Assembly (NCBI RefSeq): GCF_000280055.1
Contig: NZ_ALAB01000005.1
Span: 1 to 64,000, forward strand
Direction: 5' to 3'
Source of the DNA: Alishewanella aestuarii B11
GTDB lineage: Bacteria > Pseudomonadota > Gammaproteobacteria > Enterobacterales > Alteromonadaceae
DNA length: 64,000 nucleotides
Both the position numbers and the translations under genes were made by a program. Below, one piece after another: positions 1-9,055 of this stretch (the first letter of the stretch is position 1; the number at the start of each line of letters is the position of its first letter). The notes under the pieces are model-generated. The model was not told where the DNA came from, ran no database searches, and worked only from the letters and a program-made list of their open reading frames with translations.

Positions 1-21
1 TAACTCATTGATTAATTGTAT

Positions 22-369
22 TTAAGCTGTGTTTTTTGGCGTATTTTTTCTGGCGGGCGGACGCCAGTCTAAGCCTTCAAGCAGTAGCGCTAACTCCGCT
101 TGGGTTAAATGCACAGCACCGGATTTTGCGACAGGCCAGACGAACTGTCCCTGCTCAAGACGCTTGTAGAATAAACACAAGCCCTGACCATCCCACCACA
201 GTAATTTCACCCGGTCACTACGCCGTCCGCGAAAGACAAACACATGACCACTGAAAGGGTCTTTTTGCAGGACGTGCTGCGCCATGGCAGCCAGGCCATC
301 AAACCCTTTGCGCATATCGGTGAAACCCGCACACAGCCAGATACGCACATCACGCGATAACATCATCAT
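22..369 (-). CDS. tnpB: IS66 accessory protein TnpB (IS66 Orf2-like)
   Basis: 115 residues, the normal size for IS66 TnpB. Diagnostic motifs are the N-terminal MRKGFDGLAAM segment, the FVFRGRRSDRVKLLWWDGQG core and the LFYKRLEQGQF stretch. TnpB is required with TnpA and TnpC for IS66 transposition, but its biochemical role is unsettled. Its start overlaps the tnpA stop by 4 bp (ATGA), so the pair is probably translationally coupled. It looks intact. Confidence 0.95.
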   Translation of the reverse strand: MMMLSRDVRIWLCAGFTDMRKGFDGLAAMAQHVLQKDPFSGHVFVFRGRRSDRVKLLWWDGQGLCLFYKRLEQGQFVWPVAKSGAVHLTQAELALLLEGLDWRPPARKNTPKNTA

Positions 370-743
370 GATAACGCTGCCACCAGTTGCGCTAACAGGG
401 CCGGTGTCGCCTCGTGCAACATCAACTGATGACCACTTCGAAATGACACCGTGATGGCAGCTTTAGGCAAAACGGGGGCTGCTGCATTAGCCGGGCGGAC
501 GCTGACAGGTAGAAAAGCTGAAGCAGCTACAGGCGCATCCGGTTCACCTTTAGCGCGTCTGACCCACAAAGCCTGACCCGCCTCAGCTTCACGCATCCAG
601 CGAAATACCTGGTTGGTGTTCACATCGTATTTGCGGGCTAATTCAGAAACGGACAGTGTACGCTCTTTGGATTCTCGGACAATCTGCCATTTAAACTCAG
701 GGGAAAAGACCCGGCGCACATCGGGGTGTTTTAAAGCTGTCAT
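366..743 (-). CDS. tnpA: IS66 TnpA, HTH transposase-associated protein
   Basis: 125 residues with an N-terminal Tnp_IS3/IS911-like helix-turn-helix (FSPEFKWQIVRESKERTLSV, then LARKYDVNTNQVFRWMREAEAG), followed by an Ala/Pro-rich linker and a C-terminal segment ending in TPALLAQLVAAL, as in IS66 Orf1 proteins. It probably binds the IS ends and helps assemble the transposition complex. It is the gene closest to the IS tip at 826, the normal arrangement. The frame is intact. Confidence 0.93.
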   Translation of the reverse strand: MTALKHPDVRRVFSPEFKWQIVRESKERTLSVSELARKYDVNTNQVFRWMREAEAGQALWVRRAKGEPDAPVAASAFLPVSVRPANAAAPVLPKAAITVSFRSGHQLMLHEATPALLAQLVAALS

Positions 744-822
744 TCATAAGTCTCACAGTTGGCAACAGTGAGCACTATGATGCGTGATCAGTTAGCAAAT
801 AAAAGATGTGTTCGCCGGACGC

Positions 823-1158
823 TTACTCACCTTCTGCCAATTGATCGGGAAATTGAATCAGTAGCAGTGGCGTACCGGCCGCGACTTCACTGCCATCCCG
901 GACCAAGACCTGGCTAATTACGCCAGTGCGTCCGGCGTAGACTTTGGCTAAACCCGCGGTAGGCTGCAGATAGCCGGTTACGGTTTCTTTGCGGTTAAAG
1001 TCAGCCAGCGCCAGAAAGCTAATTAAACTGCCGACTATTGCAACCAGGCTGGCGGTAAGCACAGTACCGCTGAGCGGCTGGGCTATGATGACGTCGCCTT
1101 CCAGCCGGTTTGCTTGCTGTTTAACCGCGGCAAGCCGGAAAAGGTTATTTCCTGTCAT
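823..1158 (-). pseudogene. HlyD/CvaA-family membrane fusion protein, 5' fragment truncated by IS66
   Basis: 111 residues remain of a protein normally around 400. It keeps the cytoplasmic N-terminus (NNLFRLAAVKQQANRLEGDV), one transmembrane segment at about residues 31-51 and the start of the periplasmic biotinyl-lipoyl-like domain (RKETVTGYLQP, then GVISQVLVRDGSEVAAGTPLL). This pattern matches adaptors of bacteriocin/microcin-type ABC exporters such as CvaA. The frame runs into the IS tip and ends at its TAA. The rest of the gene and any partner ABC transporter would lie left of the IS, outside the window. The fragment cannot form a working adaptor. Confidence 0.85.
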
Positions 1159-1303
1159 TTGTGATAAATAAGTTAATTAATGGTGATTAATTTATAGGCG
1201 TTAATTTGTGAGTGGTAAAGGAGCATCTAAGAATAATAATTTATAAAAAGTAGAACCGATAAAACTTAACGGTTTATAAAGCATGGTGCTTAAGGAGGGC
1301 GTT

Positions 1304-4300
1304 TTATTTCAATAACCGCTGAAACAAGCGCTTTAGCGCCACCGGCTTTAACGGTTTTAATAAAAAGTAATAACCGCTATTGAGTGCCAGCTCGCGGATT
1401 TGCTGATCATGATCGGCGGAGTGAATAATAACGGGGGCAGTCAGCGCAAAATGGGCACTAAGTTGATTAGCGACCTCAATGCCGGTGGCATTATTATCCA
1501 GGTGGTAGTCAAAAAGGCACAGATCGGGCTGAAACCCGTGTTGCAGCGCAGCCAGTACCTCAGCCGGTTGTGATAACGCCCGCACTTCACACTGCCAGCT
1601 TTGCAGCAGGCTTTGTACGGCATATAACAACTGGGGTTCGTTATCCAGCAGCAGGATTTTTTTGCCGTTAAAGCTGGCGCTGATATCGTTGCTAAGTGCC
1701 GGGCTAACGCTGACCGCAGTGCTACCGCTGATCAGCGGCAGGGTAACGCTAAAGCAACTGCCGCGGCCCTGTACCGATTGCAGCTGCAGTGGATGATCCA
1801 GAATAGTACTGATGCGATGGGCAATTGCCAGACCCAGGCCCAGGCCTTTTTGATCCGGCTGGCTGCCTTGTTGAAACTCTTCAAAAATCCGCTGCTGATC
1901 GGCGGTGGCAATGCCAACGCCGCTATCCAGTACGCAGAGCCTTAAGGTGTGGCCAGTGCGTTTTACGCCGAGGATCACACGGCCACTTTCGGTATAACGA
2001 ATGGCATTGGCTAATAAATTCTGTAACACCCGTTTTAGCAGTTTCCGGTCGGTATTTACCACTAACTTGCTGCTATGCAGCTTAAACCTTAGCCCTTTAC
2101 GTTCGGCGAGTACGGCTGCATCGCGGGCCAGATCCTGTAGTAACTGCGCCACGGCCACAGGTTGATGATGCGGTTTAACCACCCCGGAATCCAGTTTAGT
2201 CAGATCAAGAATGGCAGTTAGCAGCTCCTCTGCTGAATTTAGCGACTGGCTCAGGTTATCAGTTAATTGCCTTAGCTCTGGCTCGGCGATTTTTTGGCGC
2301 AACAGGCTGGCGAATAGGGCTGCAGCGTTAAAAGGTTGCATTAAGTCATGGCCGGCCGCGGCAAAAAACCGGGTTTTGGCCTGGGTGCTGGCTTCCAGCT
2401 GGCGCTGGGTTTTTTGCAATTGATCATTGAGTTGCTGCAGTTCGCTGGTGCGTGTTGCTACCCGTTGCTCCAGTAATTGATTACTTTGCTCCAGCTGTTG
2501 CTGCACAGCAATAAAAGAGCTGACATCAGTATAGGTGGTAACAAAGCCACCACCGGGCAACGGATTGCCCTGAATTTCCAGCACCCGGCCATCTTGCTGC
2601 CGGCGCTGCACTTTATAGGGGCTGCCCTGGCGTAAATAGCCAATCCGTTTTTGCACCTCAGCTTCAATATCGGCCGAATCAATCAGACCGCGCTGCAAGT
2701 TAAAGCGAATCAGCTCGGCCACAGGCTTACCCACTTCAACCATGCCAGGTGGATAACTAAACATCTCAATATAGCGTGGGTTCCAGGCTATTAGCCGCTG
2801 GTCGGCGTCTACGACGGCGATCCCCTGGCTGATATTATCAATGGTTGACAGCAGCAAGCTCTGGTTAAAACGAAACACCTGTCCGGCTTCATCAACAAAG
2901 CGTTCGACTGTCTCCATCGGTAGGCGGGCGTGACGGCCAATTGCGCCCATCACCAGGCGCATTGAGGCGCCACCTAATACCGCAGCTAAGCTACGCTCAG
3001 TGGCCTGAATAAAATTGGCGGATGCCTGGCGCTGTAAATCCGGTTCGCGTTCGCGCAGGTTGCGTTGCAGTAAACGCTGTGCCTCACGCTCACCGGCAAA
3101 ACGGCGCACCAGCAGATAGCACTCTTCAAAACTGAGTTGTTGTTGTGGCTTTGGTGCGGGTTCTTTGCTGCTGCGCAGAAAGCGGCCACTTTGCAAATAT
3201 TCACCCAGTCCGGTTTGGGTTAACTGACTGACCACTAAAATCATCAGGCTATTAACACTTAAACTCAGCACTACTCCCAGTGTAATGCTATCGCCCTGCC
3301 AGCCAAACAAATGCTGTGGTGCCAACATGGTCAGGCCGAACAAGCCTTGCTGCGGGATGCTACTGCTGATAATGCCGGCGCGTACTAACTCTGGAAACAG
3401 CAGAATATAAGCCCAGAGCAGTGCGCCACTTAGCAAGCCGGCAATAGCGCCGCTGCGGTTGATGCGCCGTGATAGCAAACTCATAATTAACACGGGTGCC
3501 AGCTGGGCAACCAGAGCAAAAGCAGTCAGGCCAAGCTGTGCCAGACCAGTACCACTGCCGATAGCGCGGTAATAAATAAAGCCCAGCAGCAACACAAATA
3601 GCATTGCCAGCCTGCGTAAGGTAGCAATTTTTATCGGGTTTTGCGCGGCGGTATCCAGTTTACTGCGCCGGAACAACAGTGGCACCAGTAATTCGTTGGT
3701 AATCAGGATCCCCAGTACCACTGTCGCTACGACCACCATACTGGTTGCAGCAGAGAAGCCGCCCAGATAAGCCAATAAGGCGATATCGGTGCGGTTGGCG
3801 GCCAGCGGTAATTGTAAAACCACCAGATCAATATTTGCTTGTTCACCCAGCAGCATCACCCCGGCCAGACCCAGCGGCAGGGTAAAAATACCCATTAACA
3901 GCAGATATAACGGAAATAGCCAGCGCGCGCTGCGTAAATGGCTCAGGCGCTGGTTCTCAACAAAGCTGACGTGGAATTGCCGTGGTAGACAGAGTGTAGC
4001 GGCAAAACCGAGTAACACATGCACCCAGTAAGTGTGGGCTGGCAGGGCTTGTTGCTGAATATTCTGTACCGCGCTGTTATCAGCCGCCCGGCTAAAAATA
4101 TCCGCAAAGCCGTCAAACATGCCCCAGACCACAAAGGCACCAATCGCCAGTAGGGCCAATAGCTTAATTAACGACTCAAAGGCAATAGCTGTCATCAGGC
4201 CGGGGTTGGGTTGATGCGCTTTGGCGCTGCGGCTGACAAATAGCATGGCAAACACGGCCATCCACAAGCAAACATAAAGCCCGGTATCGGTATACCAATA

Positions 4301-4786
4301 TTCGCCGGTGGTGCTGCCAACTAAGGTATTAATGCTGGTTGCGACGGCCTGCAGTTGCAACGCGACATAGGGCATTACGGCTAAAAACAGAATCACCGTT
4401 ATTAAGATGGCCAGTAAGCGGGAATGGCCAAAACGGGTAGCGATAAAATCGGCAATAGAGGTAATACGGTAGCGCCGGCAGGCAATGGCAATACGTGCGA
4501 CTAACTTAAAACCAAACCAAAACAGGATAAAAGAGCCGATATAGGTGGGTGGCAGCCACCAGCCATTAACCACAGCTTGTGCGGTAACACCATAAAAGGC
4601 CCAGGAGGTACAGTAAATTGACAGCGCCAGGCTAAACACCCAGGGCGCCAAAGGGTGATGGGCGCTGACCCGGCGGCCAAATAAGCCCACCGAATACAGC
4701 ACCAATAAGTAGAGTAGTGAAATGGCGGCAAGGATCGCCAGACCGATGCCGCTGGCGTTTTGAATCATTTCAGCCGCAGAATTCAT
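1304..4786 (-). CDS. CrbS/MxtR-type hybrid sensor kinase: Na+/solute symporter-PAS-HK-REC
   Basis: 1160 residues. About residues 10-490 form a multi-helix sodium:solute symporter (SSS) domain. A linker and a PAS domain follow (about 650-770, LSTIDNISQGIAVVDADQRL). The HisKA domain has its phospho-acceptor in AAAGHDLMQPFNA (His813), then come the ATPase (LLANAIRY, GLGLGLAIAHRIS) and a C-terminal receiver with Asp1093 (CLFDYHL). The architecture matches CrbS of Vibrio and MxtR of Pseudomonas, which control acetate use through a separate response regulator. No partner regulator is visible nearby. The next gene upstream, on the same strand, is a 3-hydroxybutyrate dehydrogenase, so a role in short-chain acid metabolism is plausible but inferred. 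Confidence 0.9.
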   Translation of the reverse strand: MNSAAEMIQNASGIGLAILAAISLLYLLVLYSVGLFGRRVSAHHPLAPWVFSLALSIYCTSWAFYGVTAQAVVNGWWLPPTYIGSFILFWFGFKLVARIAIACRRYRITSIADFIATRFGHSRLLAILITVILFLAVMPYVALQLQAVATSINTLVGSTTGEYWYTDTGLYVCLWMAVFAMLFVSRSAKAHQPNPGLMTAIAFESLIKLLALLAIGAFVVWGMFDGFADIFSRAADNSAVQNIQQQALPAHTYWVHVLLGFAATLCLPRQFHVSFVENQRLSHLRSARWLFPLYLLLMGIFTLPLGLAGVMLLGEQANIDLVVLQLPLAANRTDIALLAYLGGFSAATSMVVVATVVLGILITNELLVPLLFRRSKLDTAAQNPIKIATLRRLAMLFVLLLGFIYYRAIGSGTGLAQLGLTAFALVAQLAPVLIMSLLSRRINRSGAIAGLLSGALLWAYILLFPELVRAGIISSSIPQQGLFGLTMLAPQHLFGWQGDSITLGVVLSLSVNSLMILVVSQLTQTGLGEYLQSGRFLRSSKEPAPKPQQQLSFEECYLLVRRFAGEREAQRLLQRNLREREPDLQRQASANFIQATERSLAAVLGGASMRLVMGAIGRHARLPMETVERFVDEAGQVFRFNQSLLLSTIDNISQGIAVVDADQRLIAWNPRYIEMFSYPPGMVEVGKPVAELIRFNLQRGLIDSADIEAEVQKRIGYLRQGSPYKVQRRQQDGRVLEIQGNPLPGGGFVTTYTDVSSFIAVQQQLEQSNQLLEQRVATRTSELQQLNDQLQKTQRQLEASTQAKTRFFAAAGHDLMQPFNAAALFASLLRQKIAEPELRQLTDNLSQSLNSAEELLTAILDLTKLDSGVVKPHHQPVAVAQLLQDLARDAAVLAERKGLRFKLHSSKLVVNTDRKLLKRVLQNLLANAIRYTESGRVILGVKRTGHTLRLCVLDSGVGIATADQQRIFEEFQQGSQPDQKGLGLGLAIAHRISTILDHPLQLQSVQGRGSCFSVTLPLISGSTAVSVSPALSNDISASFNGKKILLLDNEPQLLYAVQSLLQSWQCEVRALSQPAEVLAALQHGFQPDLCLFDYHLDNNATGIEVANQLSAHFALTAPVIIHSADHDQQIRELALNSGYYFLLKPLKPVALKRLFQRLLK

Positions 4787-4828
4787 CTCAGAGTATTGGC
4801 TGATTGTGCCGAATAAGCGCGCAACTTG

Positions 4829-5578
4829 CTAGCGCGCCGTCCAGCCGCCGTCCAATACCAGCGTTTGCGCGGTGATATGTTTGGCGGCGTCCTGGCATAA
4901 AAACAGCGCGGTCTGGGCAATTTCACTGACATCAATAAAGGCTTTTTGCGGCATTGGCGCTAGCATGATCTGCTCCACGACCTGTTGTTCGGTCAGGTTA
5001 TGCTCTTTGGCCTGGGCCGCAATTTGCTTTTCCACCAGCGGCGTTTTTACATAAGCCGGGCAAATGGTATTAATGGTAAAGTTACAGTCGGCATTCTCCA
5101 GTGCCACGACTTTACTAAAACCAAGTAAACCGTGCTTGGCGGCAACATAGGCCGATTTAAACGGCGAGGCCACCAAAGCATGAATAGAGCCGATATTAAT
5201 TACCCGGCCAAAGTTGTTGGCGCGCATTTGCGGCAACATGGCACGGGTTAACATCGCCGGCCCGGTCAGCATGACCTCAATTAGCAGCTGCCACTTTTCC
5301 GGAGGAAAATCCTCCAGCCGTGCCACATGTTGAATTCCGGCATTATTGACCAGAATATCGGCCGGAAAGCGCGCCGCGCAGTCGGCAATCTGCTCCGGAT
5401 TAGTCACATCCAGCACACAATAATCGGCTTGATAGCCCTGTGCCTGTAACTGCGCAGCCTTTTCGGTTAATAACTTTTCGTCCAAATCGGCCAACACCAC
5501 CTGGTGCTGTGCCTTGGCAAAAGCCTCTGCCACAGCAAAACCAATGCCGCCGGTCGCGCCTGTAATAACAACCTGCAT
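4829..5578 (-). CDS. 3-hydroxybutyrate dehydrogenase (SDR family)
   Basis: Short-chain dehydrogenase of 249 residues that oxidises D-3-hydroxybutyrate to acetoacetate with NAD+. It shows the nucleotide-binding TGATGGIGFAV motif, NNAGIQH, catalytic Ser in GSIHAL and YVAAKHG (YxxxK). The C-terminal part with KTPLVEKQI and the APMPQKAFI segment is characteristic of BdhA enzymes rather than generic SDRs. The ATG at 5578 is preferred over an in-frame GTG 6 bp upstream because GGAG lies 8 nt before it. It precedes the CrbS-like kinase on the same strand with a 42-bp gap, so co-transcription is likely. Confidence 0.88.
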   Translation of the reverse strand: MQVVITGATGGIGFAVAEAFAKAQHQVVLADLDEKLLTEKAAQLQAQGYQADYCVLDVTNPEQIADCAARFPADILVNNAGIQHVARLEDFPPEKWQLLIEVMLTGPAMLTRAMLPQMRANNFGRVINIGSIHALVASPFKSAYVAAKHGLLGFSKVVALENADCNFTINTICPAYVKTPLVEKQIAAQAKEHNLTEQQVVEQIMLAPMPQKAFIDVSEIAQTALFLCQDAAKHITAQTLVLDGGWTAR

Positions 5579-5892
5579 AATCACTCTCCGCTTAACTGCT
5601 ATGGTTTGATACTAAAAAAGCCGGCGCCGTTACTCAACGGTACTTTAGTGCTATGTTTGAGTGTCGGGTATCCTGGCCGCTGCCCGCTCAGGCTTGCCAC
5701 ATCAGCGTTAGCGACTTTGCTAAGCGGGCGACCTGTGGTAGATTTAGCCGCTTTGTAAGATTTTTACGCGCTTCAATTAAGGCTCTTATCGTGATACCGG
5801 GTGGGTATCATACGGCTGATATTGCGATAAACCGAAGCTAAAACAAAGGCCTGCTAAGACAGCGCCAAGCCGCAGACCAAGAGGATACACCT
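5579..5892. other. Divergent intergenic region between bdh and the AbgT gene
   Basis: A 314-bp gap between divergently transcribed genes, so it must hold two promoters. I cannot assign -35/-10 boxes with confidence. A clear 19-bp dyad at 5792-5810 is listed separately. Short reading frames here show no codon bias or family match, and I see no RNA gene. Confidence 0.5.
5792..5810. promoter_or_regulatory. Perfect 7-bp dyad upstream of the AbgT gene, possible operator
   Basis: TGATACC, a 5-bp spacer (GGGTG), then GGTATCA. It lies about 85 bp before the AbgT start codon in the divergent region. The size fits a dimeric repressor site, but the regulator is unknown. Confidence 0.35.
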
Positions 5893-7491
5893 ATGACAAC
5901 TACCAGCAGGACGCCGCAAGGCGCCCCGGAACAACGTGGCTGGTTTACCCGCTTTCTCGATACCGTAGAATTTTTAGGTAATTTATTACCGCATCCGGTT
6001 ACGCTGTTTGCCTGCTTTGCGCTGGCTGTGGTGATTGGTAGCGGTATTGCCGGTTACTTTGATTTTAGTGCTGTCGATCCCCGCCCGGAAGGCACTGCCG
6101 GGCGCGCCGCCGATGGCATGATCCGGGTAGTCAGCCTGATGAATGTTGATGGCTTGCAGCGTATTGTCTCGAATCTGGTCACCAACTTTACCAACTTCCC
6201 GCCACTGGGCGTGGTGCTGGTTGCGTTACTGGGGGTCAGTATTGCTGAGCATTCGGGTCTGATTTCCGCCGCCATGCGCGGCCTGGTGATGAATGCCTCT
6301 AAGCGTATGGTCACAGTGACTATAGTCTTTGCCGGTATTATCTCGAATACTGCTTCTGAGCTGGGCTATGTGGTACTAATCCCGATGGCGGCTGTGATTT
6401 TCCACTCGCTGGGGCGCCATCCGCTGGCGGGCTTAGCGGCGGCCTTTGCCGGCGTATCCGGTGGCTACAGCGCTAATCTCTTTATCGGCACTGTCGACCC
6501 GTTACTAGCCGGCTTTACCACTTCGGCAGCCAATCTGATTGACCCAAACTATGTGGTGGGCCCGGAAGCAAACTGGTTCTTTATGATTGCCAGTACCTTC
6601 GTTATTGCTGGTCTGGGCGCCTTTGTCACCGAAAAAATTGTTGAGCCGAAACTGGGCAAATATAACGTGAGTGAAGCTGCCGTCGATTTGGGCGAGCAAA
6701 AGCTGGAACAGCTTAGTGCGCAGGAGCGTAAGGGCTTAAAGCTGGCCGGTTTAGCTTTTCTCGGTATTTGTTTGCTATTGGCACTTAGCGTGGTGCCGGC
6801 CGATGGTGTGCTGCGCCACCCGGATACCGGCTTAGTCGCCGATTCGCCTTTCTTAAAAGGCATAGTGGTGTTTATCTTTGTGTCCTTTGCTATTCCGGGC
6901 TTTGTTTATGGCAAGGTGGTCGGCACCATGCAAACCGACCGTGATGTGATTAATGCGATGGCGAAAAGCATCAGCTCGATGGGGCTCTATATCGTGCTGG
7001 TATTTTTTGCGGCGCAGTTTGTGGCCTTTTTTGGCTGGTCGAATCTGGGGGCCATTCTGGCGGTGAAAGGTGCGAACTTACTACAGGATATCGGTTTAAC
7101 CGGCCCGATGCTGTTTGTGTTCTTTATTGCGATGTGCGCCATTGTTAACCTGTCGCTGGGCTCGGCCTCGGCACAGTGGGCAATTTTTGCCCCCATCTTT
7201 GTACCGATGCTAATGATTGTTGGCTACTCGCCCGAAGTGATCCAGGCTGCTTACCGCATTGGCGATTCGGTAACCAACCTTATCACCCCGATGATGAGCT
7301 ATTTTGGCCTGATCCTGGCTGTGGCTGCCCGCTATAAGAAAGACCTAGGTATAGGTACCCTGATTGCTACCATGCTGCCCTATACCATGATTTTCTTTAT
7401 CGGTTGGGTGGTGCTGTTTTATATCTGGGTGTTTTTACTGGGGCTGCCGGTTGGTCCGGGCTCACCGACCTATTATGAATTCACGCAGTAA
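5893..7491 (+). CDS. AbgT family transporter
   Basis: 532-residue polytopic inner-membrane protein of the AbgT family. Recognisable segments are FLGNLLPHPVTLFACFAL near the N-terminus, the GIISNTASELGYVVLIPM region, GYSANLFIGTVDPLLAGFT, and the late SASAQWAIFAPIFVPMLM and DSVTNLITPMMSYF hairpins. Family members import p-aminobenzoyl-glutamate or export sulfonamide-type compounds by ion-coupled transport; the substrate here is unknown. AGAGGA lies 9 nt before the ATG. It stands alone on the plus strand, and no aminobenzoyl-glutamate hydrolase genes are beside it. Confidence 0.9.
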   Translation: MTTTSRTPQGAPEQRGWFTRFLDTVEFLGNLLPHPVTLFACFALAVVIGSGIAGYFDFSAVDPRPEGTAGRAADGMIRVVSLMNVDGLQRIVSNLVTNFTNFPPLGVVLVALLGVSIAEHSGLISAAMRGLVMNASKRMVTVTIVFAGIISNTASELGYVVLIPMAAVIFHSLGRHPLAGLAAAFAGVSGGYSANLFIGTVDPLLAGFTTSAANLIDPNYVVGPEANWFFMIASTFVIAGLGAFVTEKIVEPKLGKYNVSEAAVDLGEQKLEQLSAQERKGLKLAGLAFLGICLLLALSVVPADGVLRHPDTGLVADSPFLKGIVVFIFVSFAIPGFVYGKVVGTMQTDRDVINAMAKSISSMGLYIVLVFFAAQFVAFFGWSNLGAILAVKGANLLQDIGLTGPMLFVFFIAMCAIVNLSLGSASAQWAIFAPIFVPMLMIVGYSPEVIQAAYRIGDSVTNLITPMMSYFGLILAVAARYKKDLGIGTLIATMLPYTMIFFIGWVVLFYIWVFLLGLPVGPGSPTYYEFTQ

Positions 7492-7651
7492 TAGGCAACA
7501 GGGTCTTACTGTGGTCATAAAGCTGTGATATAACACGGGCAGATTGCGCGGTCAGCTGCTCGCTAAACTGGCCCGAAAGCGCTGCCGATCTGCTACAGGC
7601 GCCCGCGACCGGCGGGCAATTAGAGAAAAAATTCAGAGAACAGAGTCGTTT

Positions 7652-8377
7652 ATGGAACAGAATAAAGTTGTAGGGTTGCACAAAGAAAAACACGCGAAAA
7701 CCAAAATCAGCTCAGTGCGGCCTTTTAGCCATATCGCGCAGGAACATATGCTGCCGGTAGTAGTACATGAATTTGTGGTAGCCGGTGCCGAGTTCCCGGT
7801 AGTGTTTGTTAAAGATCAGCAAACTGAGCGTTTCCAGCCGGTTGTGTTACTGGGCCTGGCGTCGCAGCAAAACCTGATGCTGGTTGATGATAAATGGCAA
7901 GCCATGTACGTACCGCGCGTAGTGCGTAACTATCCGCTGGTGCTGGTACAGGAAGCACCGGAAAGTGACCGCCTGATGGTGGCGATTGATGAAGCCTCAG
8001 AGCGGGTAAATGAAGCCGAAGGCTTCCCGCTGTTTAACGATGATGGCAGCGAAAGTGAGTTTTTAACTGTGCGCAAGCAGCAAATGGGCGAGTACGTTGA
8101 TTATGCCCAGATGACGCAGGTGTTTATGGAAAAACTAAAAAGCCTGGGTCTGCTGAAAGAGCAGGTATTAACAGTTACCATCAACGAAGAAAAGCGCAAT
8201 ATCAACGGCATCCATATGGTCGACGATCAAAAGCTGAATGAGCTGAGCGACGAAACCTTCCTCGAACTGCGTAAGCTGGGTTATCTGACGGCAATTTATG
8301 CGCACCTGATGTCACTGCAGCATACGCAGAAGCTGGTACAAAAACTGGCTGAGCGCGAAGAAGCCGCTAAGGCCTAA
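7652..8377 (+). CDS. SapC-family protein
   Basis: 241 residues when started at ATG 7652. The longer in-frame extension back to 7544 has Arg-rich, atypical sequence and no family support. It matches the SapC family (named after a Campylobacter surface-layer locus): HMLPVVVHEFVVAGAEFPVVFVKD near the start, LGLASQQNLML, YVPRVVRNYPLVLV, then GFPLFNDDGSES. No signal peptide or membrane segment is visible. Function in this family is not established; the S-layer link does not transfer automatically. A strong hairpin terminator follows at 8396. Confidence 0.8.
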   Translation: MEQNKVVGLHKEKHAKTKISSVRPFSHIAQEHMLPVVVHEFVVAGAEFPVVFVKDQQTERFQPVVLLGLASQQNLMLVDDKWQAMYVPRVVRNYPLVLVQEAPESDRLMVAIDEASERVNEAEGFPLFNDDGSESEFLTVRKQQMGEYVDYAQMTQVFMEKLKSLGLLKEQVLTVTINEEKRNINGIHMVDDQKLNELSDETFLELRKLGYLTAIYAHLMSLQHTQKLVQKLAEREEAAKA

Positions 8378-8395
8378 GCGTTATCGGCAAACAGC

Positions 8396-8419
8396 AACGG
8401 CAGCCTCGGCTGCCGTTTT
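8396..8419 (+). terminator. Rho-independent terminator after sapC-like gene
   Basis: ACGGCAGCC, a TCG turn, GGCTGCCGT, then a short T-run. It sits 20 bp after the sapC-like stop codon and also lies at the 3' side of coaD on the other strand. Confidence 0.75.
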
Positions 8420-8462
8420 GCGTTGGTGGCTATCGCATACTGTTAAACGCGGCTAAGCGTGA

Positions 8463-8963
<501 letters not shown>

Positions 8964-9055
8964 TCAGGGCCAGCGCAGAGCTTGCTGGCATTTAACGTCA
9001 ATTTGGCGTTACTATAGCAAAATAACCGCCTAAAAAAAGAAGCCTGCAGTTCGCA

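Larger units (their letters stand above)
1..826 (-). mobile_element. IS66-family insertion sequence, partial (one end)
   Basis: Carries IS66-type tnpA and tnpB in the usual order with a 4-bp overlap. Read on the minus strand the element begins at 826 with GTAAGCGTCCGG, the terminal motif typical of IS66 elements. The large transposase gene tnpC and the other terminus lie beyond the left edge. The element has landed inside a HlyD-type gene: the TAA stop of that truncated frame (823-825) is supplied by the IS tip. IS66 elements usually make an 8-bp target duplication; the candidate copy on this side is 827-834, but the other copy is outside the window. Confidence 0.85.

Noticed and set aside
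7544-7651. N-terminal extension of the SapC-like protein
   Set aside because: The extra 36 residues are Arg-rich, overlap a GC-rich hairpin and lack a ribosome site; ATG 7652 fits the family.
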